DNA from: Leptobrachium leishanense
Lineage: Eukaryota; Chordata; Amphibia; Anura; Megophryidae
Reading direction: 5' to 3'
DNA length: 64,000 bases
NCBI GenBank assembly: GCA_009667805.1
Contig: CM019070.1
Location: forward strand, 53,714,451 to 53,778,450
The notes beneath the pieces are model-generated. The model worked only from the letters and a program-made list of their open reading frames with translations, ran no database searches and was not told where the DNA came from. The stretch's first letter is position 1. Each line of letters begins with the position of its first letter. Below, one piece after another: positions 57,966-64,000 of this stretch. The translations under genes were made by a program, and so were the position numbers.

Positions 57966-57981
57966 ATTGGCCAGATCGTAA
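57966..57981 (-). promoter_or_regulatory. Primer-binding site of self-priming type
   Basis: The 16 nt between the 5' LTR and the ATG read TTACGATCTGGCCAAT on the minus strand. ACGATCTGGC (57979-57970) is exactly complementary to GCCAGATCGT in the LTR (58349-58340), with two further G:U pairs possible. No tRNA 3'-end match starting TGG was recognised. Confidence 0.75.
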
Positions 57982-58531
57982 TGTCACGGTTCCCGGATCC
58001 CACCACGCAGTACTTAACCCCCAACACTCCACAAAACCCAGAAGCTACCAACAGTGTAGCTGTGAATGATCCCTATCTGTCTGGTCCTTAGAATTGGCCA
58101 GGTAAACTAGCTAGACAGAAAAGGGTTAACAATACGGAGAGGAGTCAGCCGAGCCAGAATCAGGAATACAGAGTTCAGAATGGTCAAATGGAATAGCCGG
58201 GTCGGTATCAGAGCAGTAGCGTAGTACAAGAAAATAGTCTAGGGCAACAGAAGGCAGAATGGTCAGAACACAAGCAGAGGTCAATAACAGGTTAAATCAA
58301 TATAGCAGTCAGGTACAAGGAGCTCAGGTATGGATAACCACGATCTGGCAACTTCTGAAACTATACTGAGGGTTTTTAAAGACCTTCACCAGACCACGCC
58401 CCCCACTCAAGCCACACCTCGTGCAATCACCTCCCTGCCTGTCTCCATTTAAACCGGGCAGTGGTCAGCGAGCAGCATCAGACTTGCTGTCCTCAAGCAC
58501 ACAGGTAGGGCTGGAAGCCCCCAACGTTACA
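57982..58531 (-). repeat. 5' LTR of the gypsy element
   Basis: 550 bp. On the minus strand, TTTAAAAA at about 58380-58373 is TATA-like and lies 31 nt upstream of GCCAGATCGT (58349-58340), the likely start of R. U3 would then be about 182 nt. Confidence 0.95.
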
Positions 58532-60906
58532 CAGCCGCTCGTAGTTGTCAGCATATAGTTGAGTCAAGTCCCCCGGGAGTGCTACCCCCAGGTACCGTAT
58601 AGAACCCGAATTCCATTTAAAGGGACACAGTCTCACTATGGCCTTCTTCTGGCGGTCGGAAAGTCCTACTCCTAGTACTTCGCATTTAGATAGATAGATT
58701 GATTTGAAAGTTAGAGAGCTTCCCATATGTGTCTAGTTCTGCCATAAGGTGTTCCAGAGAAGTCAGGGGTTGTGTAAGGGATAAAAGGATATCGTCAGCA
58801 AATGCAGCAACTTTGTATTCGTGGAAGGGGAGGGAGTGGCCGTGAATGGAAGGATGGTCTCTAATTTTTTGAAGGAGTGGTTCTAACGTAATAATGAACA
58901 ACAGGGGCGACAACGGACATCCCTGCCGGGTGCCATTATGTATATCCATATCAGGTGAGTATGTCCCATTGACCCGTAGAGAGGCTCGAGGTGTGCTATA
59001 AAGGTTCCGGATCCAGCTCAACCACCTCGGCCCAAAACCCAGGAAAGATAGGGTGGATTGGTCTTTTCTTCTTGAAACTCTATCAAAGGCCTTTTCGGCA
59101 TCAATAGATAGAAAAACATTCGGGGTTTGGGAGGAGGTGGCCAGATGTATAAGATTAATGGCTCCTAACGTATTGTCGCGCGCCTCTCGGGTTGGAACGA
59201 ATTCTGTTTGATCTGGATGAATCAGATCGGGGATTAAGGGGTTCAGTCTCGTCACCATCATTTTAGTCATTAGTTTAAGGTCTACATTTAAAAGCGATAT
59301 GGGCCTGTAATTAGATACCAAGGTGTGGTCCCTATCTGGTTTAGGGATTAGCGCTACGTGGGCACGCAGGGAGACAGGGTCTATTGAGGCAGTGCCGTCT
59401 AGTGCGTTGATCATTGCGAGAAGTCTAGGTCCCAACACATCGCTAAATGTCTTGTAATAGGCCACAGTGTATCCATCTGGACCCGGGCTTTTACCCGCTT
59501 TCATGGATTTGAGCGCTGCTGAAAACTCGTCCAGTGTGAATGGCCTGTCCAACACAGACGCAGAGTCGGGTGATAATATAGAATGAAGGGATTCTTTTAA
59601 ATAAGAACCGACGTCTCCCTCTAGAGGCGGTGTGTCCCTTAGTTGGTACAATGACGTAAAATGTTTGTGGAATGCCTCAGAAATATCCTTGGTAAGATAC
59701 AGTTCCCTGCCTTCCACCGTTCGAATTTTGGGGATGTATGTCGTTTGGCGACGCTGTTTTAATGCATTAGCTAGTAAGCGGCCACATTTGTTGCCTTGAG
59801 TGTAGTAAGTCTGTTTGGTAAGCAGCAGGGACTTGAAAGCTTGATGGGACAATAAGGTGTTAAGTTGCGCCCTCTGTTCTGTGAGGTCTTTGAATGTGTC
59901 AAGAGATAGGGTCGATTTATGTGCAGTATCCAAGTCCTGTACAGTGTATACGTTGGAGGATGGTATCTAGCGTCGCCCTTTGTTCTCTCTTACGCTGCGC
60001 CCCTATCTGAATAAGGTGCCCCCTAACCACACATTTATGCGCTTCCCACAACGTTGGTAACGATATTTCTGGCACAGAGTTTTCTTCAAAATACTGTGTG
60101 ATTGATTCGTGGAGAGTTTGGCGAATCACTACATCTCTTAGTAGTGATTCATTTAAGCGCCACGTGCGGTGTGGAGGAGAAAGAGAGTGAAAATCAAACC
60201 ACATCAGCACCGGAGCGTGGTCTGACCAAGTAATGGGGGCTATTCTAACCTTCGTCAGGTGGTGTAGTTGGTGTTGTGGGACTAAAAATGTGTCCAATCT
60301 GGATTACGAGTGAGCTACCGCAGAATAGAATGTGTAATCTTTCACGCTGGGGTTGAGAGCCCTCCAACCGTCCACCAATTGATGCTGATGGAGTAGATGT
60401 AAAAACCTGCCACGCAACGAGTCCTCCACTGAAAGGGTCGGACGGACCCCCTCCCTGGAGGAGTCCAGGGGGACATTAAAATCTCTGCCACAGATCAGCA
60501 ACCCCTCTTTGAATTTTTCCAATTTAGACAGTATCGATCGGAGTGCAGCGCATTGACCCTTGTTTGGCAGGTATATATTAGCAAGAGTGACCGTCCGGTC
60601 CCCTAATGTGCCTTTAACAAATAAAAATCTACCATTAGGATCTTGTTGTTGGTAGGTTTCAGCAAAGGGTACGTGACGCGCAATGAGTATGGCTACACCA
60701 CGACATTTAGAGGTAACATAATTACTGTAAAAGCTTTGTGAGTAGTAACCTGACAATAACAAGGGAGCCGCATCAGCCCGCAAATGCGTTTCCTGCAGTA
60801 GGACTATGTCCCCACCCTGCCTTTGGAGATCCGTAAGTGCTTTACGTCGTTTCTGGGGAGAGTTCAAACCCCGTACATTCAGTGAAATAAACGTCAACTT
60901 CGTCAT

Positions 60907-61685
60907 AATACTTGCGACATGAGTCCCAGGATATCGTGACCGACTTGAATGGGACTAGGTAAGCTCAACACGGGCCAGTTGGACACCCAAAAAAGGAGAA
61001 AAAAAGAAAAAAAAAAAAGCGAGAGGTGATAGAGTGAGGTACTAGCAACCTGTCCACAAGATAAACACTGTAATATAACAAGTAACAACTATTCAATACC
61101 GAAACAGGTAATTAAAGAACAGTAGGTCGGTGTAAAACCGGCGATACGATATCCGATCGTCCAAGGTTTTTGTTTAACCAGCGCACTGGTAGAAGCCAAA
61201 AAGCACCGTACCCGAGGGGGGGGGGGTGACTGAAAATGACTAACTCTTTTTTGCTTCTTAGACTCAAAGAGTTAAGCCGAAAAGGGTAGAGGGGAGGCAC
61301 AAAACTAATAGAGTAAACAATTCCGACGGGGAAATCCTCGGAGCAATCGTTTAGGACGGTTCCAGGGTTCAGTTAATATCTCCCGGGAGTGGATTGTAGA
61401 AAGTCATCTTGTGCGCAGCAGGTAGGGATTGCGTACATTAAGGCTTGGCGGCTATCAAAGCCGAAGTCTTACCCGCTATGGTTCCACTCCAGTATGATTC
61501 CAGCTCAGATAAGGATGATGGTCGCATTTAGATAGTGCCCATAAAAAATAGAGGGTACAAGCAAGATTGTCTCCGATGGAATGTGAAACCGGGCGGTCCC
61601 ATAAGTTGGTCGGCAGGAACCCTAGCCCACCTGAGCGTCTGTCATCAAATGACTTTAAAAGGGCAGAGGGTAGGTGTATGAGGAA
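60907..61685 (-). other. L1 inter-ORF region, about 780 bp
   Basis: Between ORF1 stop and ORF2 ATG. No frame recognised; A-run/T-run at 61000-61020 and G-run at 61216-61226. Longer than usual for L1, so part may be decayed coding sequence or a family-specific spacer. Confidence 0.5.
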
Positions 61686-62780
61686 TTACCTTGGGAAGTG
61701 TACAGGTGATATTGAAGCTTGCGATCTCGATATGCTGCGTCCCCTCTTCAATGGGGTCTGCCATCTCGGGCGTTGAGGTTGTGGTGGCGGTGGAGCCACA
61801 TCCAGAGATTGCCCTCCATACCAGTTTGGGATATTAGGCACCTCTTCCATGGAGAGAGCCTTTAAAAGAGGGGGCAAATCTGTCACACTCATAACAGCAT
61901 AATTGACACCCTCTAGAGTCACCAGCAAGGCAAACGGGTATCCCCAGCGATATCGAATCTGTCTCTCTCGAAGCACCTCCGTCACCGGCTTCAGCAATCT
62001 CGGTGTTTGTAGCGTGGTCCAGGATAAATCCGGGTACAATTGTATTACGTTGCCATGCGGATCTTTAATTTCCTGTTTACGGGCCGCCTGCAGTATCTCC
62101 TCCTTTTGCCGGTGATAATGTAAATGACATATAACGTCTCTGGGCCTCGCGTTTGGGGTCCCTTTTGGCTTTAGGGCGCGGTGGGCTCGATCAAAATGAA
62201 TTGGTGTGTCCGGGGATTTTCGCAGCAGTTTATTAAAAGTGATCCGCAATATTTCCGCGAGCTGCTCTCCACCTTCCTGCGGTTCCGGGAGACCCCTGAC
62301 CCTCAAATTATTTTGCCTTCCCAGATTATCCTGGTCGTCCAGGGCTCTATGCAGGCGCTGCAAATAGACGTCGTGGGCCTCCATACCTGTCTCCAGCCGT
62401 GACAAGCGGTCCTCAACCGCGTCTCGATCTTCCTCCAGCTGCAGCACTCTTGTCCCCACTTGCCGCACATCCGCGTCCAGTTCCTCCAGACGATGAGAGA
62501 ATGAGGCCTCCAGTTTCCCCCGAATGGTCTCTAAGTCTCCCTTTGTAGGGAGGCTGCGGAGGATGTCTCTAATCGAATCTCCGGGGTCTTCTTGTGGGTC
62601 CACGCTGCTCACGGGTGAGAGCGCTTGCGACGTTCCCGCGGTCGGTGCCATCTTGGGGCCTCGTGGCGTACCTCCGGCCGCTGGCGTTTCCATGAAATAG
62701 TGTGCAATGCTGTCAGATTTTGTCGCACCCTGCAATTCCTTCAGTCTCTGGGCTGACTGAGCTCTCTTTTTATGAGTCAT
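61686..62780 (-). CDS. L1 ORF1 protein, 364 codons, intact
   Basis: RNA-binding chaperone of L1-like LINEs. Basic start MTHKKRAQSAQRLKEL. A long coiled coil (about 65-155; heptad-like SHRLEELDADVRQVGTRVLQ and LEEDRDAVEDRLSRLETGM) for trimerisation. Then an RRM-type domain (about 157-250) starting NNLRVRGLPEP with the family motif FDRAHRAL, and a C-terminal domain (about 255-320) with KPVTEVLRERQIRYRWGYPF. The frame is open throughout, although ORF2 of the same copy is dead. It extends to the left up to the ORF1 stop at 61686. Confidence 0.92.
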   Translation of the reverse strand: MTHKKRAQSAQRLKELQGATKSDSIAHYFMETPAAGGTPRGPKMAPTAGTSQALSPVSSVDPQEDPGDSIRDILRSLPTKGDLETIRGKLEASFSHRLEELDADVRQVGTRVLQLEEDRDAVEDRLSRLETGMEAHDVYLQRLHRALDDQDNLGRQNNLRVRGLPEPQEGGEQLAEILRITFNKLLRKSPDTPIHFDRAHRALKPKGTPNARPRDVICHLHYHRQKEEILQAARKQEIKDPHGNVIQLYPDLSWTTLQTPRLLKPVTEVLRERQIRYRWGYPFALLVTLEGVNYAVMSVTDLPPLLKALSMEEVPNIPNWYGGQSLDVAPPPPQPQRPRWQTPLKRGRSISRSQASISPVHFPR

Positions 62781-62868
62781 AATGCCTCCGTTCGTAGCCG
62801 GTTTCCCCTCGTGTAACTGTTCTGTGCCGGAGCTCCTCTACACAGCTTCCTACTCCATCGGCAGTCAG
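62781..62868 (-). other. L1 5' UTR remnant, 88 bp
   Basis: Short leader between the 5' boundary set by the target duplication and the ORF1 ATG; either naturally short or slightly truncated. Confidence 0.6.
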
Positions 62869-62884
62869 TCATGATCATATTGTT
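62869..62884. repeat. L1 target-site duplication, right copy
   Basis: TCATGATCATATTGTT, identical to 49661-49676. Confidence 0.9.
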
Positions 62885-63510
62885 ATCATTTATATAGCGC
62901 CAACAGTTTCCACAGCACGTTTCAATCACCAAAGGGAGCAAGATAAACGGACATATGATGGAAACAAGAGGTGTAGAGGGCCCTGCTCATAGGAGCTTAC
63001 AGTCTAGAGGGATTGGGGTTGAGGAAGACAAAAGGAATTTTACTAGATAGCAGGATCATGAGTGCCAGTGGTTTGGGAATGGTGGGCCACAGAAGCAGCT
63101 TCAATCATGTCTGAGTAAGTGAGCAGGGGGATGAGTTGCGTCAGTGATGCGGTACGCTAATCTGAAGAGATGGGGTTTGAGGGATTTCTTGAAGGCCTGA
63201 AGATTAGGGGACAGTTTGATAGGGTGAGGCAAGTCATTCCACAGGACCGGTGCTGCCCGTGAGAAGTCTTGGAGGCGAGTATTGGCCGTGCGCGTGCAGA
63301 CAGATAACCGGACGAGATCACCTGCTGACCGAAGTTGTCTGGATGGAACATGCTTGCGGAGTAATGAAGAAATGTAGGGAGGAGTTGAGTTATTGAGAGA
63401 TTTGAACGTGAGCGTCAGTAGTTTAAACTGTATCCTGGAACGTACAGGATGCCAATGGAGGGACCGGCAGAGGGGGGAGGAACGCGAGGTGCGTCTGCTG
63501 ATTCACACTA
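62885..63510 (-). mobile_element. CR1/L2-type LINE 3' fragment, antisense
   Basis: The 3' end at the left has GTTGGCGCTATATAAATGAT on the minus strand. The frame 63351-63157 gives CGMTCLTLSNCPLIFRPSRN, the end of CR1/L2 ORF2. A different subfamily from the copy at 2640. The L1 inserted right at its tail. Confidence 0.75.
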
Positions 63511-64000
63511 GTAGTATGTCACTTCCTTATATACTGTATACTTGACTGACTACAAACAGAGAATGCTGGAGTGTTTGTTTTTTTCCTAGGTCAATGTGGG
63601 CTCAGTGGTGCCTATTTTCATATGCACCCTCTGGCATCAGTGCATCAATTTATATATTTTTATTATTGTTGCTTTTGGGCCTGAGCTAGAGGCAGGAGCA
63701 CGAGTGTGTCTGCAGGCAGAATTCAACTTTATTGCTGGACTATTTTTTGACCTCCCTACTGGCCCAAACAAGGATAGAGCTTTCCTAGCACAGGCCAGTT
63801 GGGGAAATGTTGTCATCCCTTCAGTTAGCTGTGGGGATATGGCCATTGTGGCCCATTAGTAATTTAACTGGTTTGCCAAACAGCCTGGTAGTCATCATAA
63901 TCTATTTATTCATTCATGTCAGCACACTGTAACAGCATAAATGTATACCAAGAACACTATTAATTTTATGGCTGATTTTTCCCTCTTTGGCATAGAGATA
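63511..64000. other. HFM1 intron, nothing recognised
   Basis: No HFM1 exon encoding the DEVH box was found. The frame 63596-63859 begins after a splice-like TTTTTCCTAG but its product has no HFM1 similarity. Confidence 0.45.

Larger units (their letters stand above)
53106..58531 (-). mobile_element. Complete chromodomain Ty3/gypsy retrotransposon (chromovirus, Tf1/sushi-like)
   Basis: 5426 bp with two 550-bp LTRs, TG...CA ends and a 5-bp target duplication CAGCC (53101-53105, 58532-58536). One open gag-pol frame (57965-53589), a polypurine tract next to the 3' LTR and a self-priming-type primer site next to the 5' LTR. Inserted in the L1 ORF2. The LTRs differ, by eye, at one position (T at 53651, G at 58526 region), so the insertion is young. 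Confidence 0.97.

Noticed and set aside
63596..63859. Possible HFM1 exon after a TTTTTCCTAG acceptor
   Set aside because: The translation has no similarity to the HFM1 segment expected next (KWDSM and the DEVH box).

Overview
The window looks like vertebrate nuclear DNA, most likely from a frog (anuran amphibian). This is inferred from single-copy vertebrate genes with many short exons and GT/AG introns, and from the repeat content: T2/Kolobok-type miniature elements with TTAAAGG ends, hAT, Harbinger-like and Tc1 elements, L1/Tx1-like and CR1/L2-like LINEs, tRNA-headed SINEs and a chromodomain Ty3/gypsy element. The species cannot be named from the sequence alone.

Only two host protein genes were found, and they are divergently transcribed. 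On the minus strand, nine coding exons between 2321 and 23028 encode the first 352 residues of CDC7, the replication-licensing kinase (catalytic subunit of DDK). The rest of the gene runs off the left edge. On the plus strand, eight coding exons between 42736 and 49561 encode the first 364 residues of HFM1/MER3, the meiotic crossover DNA helicase. Its remaining exons lie beyond the right edge. All splice phases agree across both exon chains. The two start codons are about 19.7 kb apart; human CDC7 and HFM1 are also divergent neighbours, so this is conserved synteny.

Mobile DNA fills most of the rest. From left to right: a 43-bp minisatellite with a 175-bp higher-order unit (1-900); a T2-type element; a decayed CR1/L2-like LINE with a 2A-like motif (about 2640-6074); CDC7 introns seeded with hAT, Tigger-like and foldback elements; the CDC7 promoter (about 23029-23290) with E2F-, CCAAT- and GC-box-like sites; a 41-bp minisatellite split by a CpG-rich element; an intergenic stretch of MITEs, SINEs, LINE tails and solo LTRs; then the HFM1 exons.

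The right quarter (49661-62884) is one nested stack in the HFM1 intron after coding exon 8. A full-length but dead minus-strand L1 (about 6.1 kb without its insertions, 16-bp target duplication) itself landed at the end of an L2-like fragment. It was then interrupted by a 1617-bp Tc1 element (TA duplication, one premature stop in the transposase) and by a complete 5426-bp chromodomain Ty3/gypsy retrotransposon. The gypsy element has two 550-bp LTRs that I read as differing at one base, a 5-bp target duplication and a single open 1458-codon gag-pol frame. It appears to have no tRNA primer site. Instead, 10 nt just inside the 5' LTR are complementary to the predicted first 10 nt of its own mRNA, 31 nt downstream of a TATA-like box, which is the Tf1/sushi self-priming arrangement. 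This is the most interesting system in the window.
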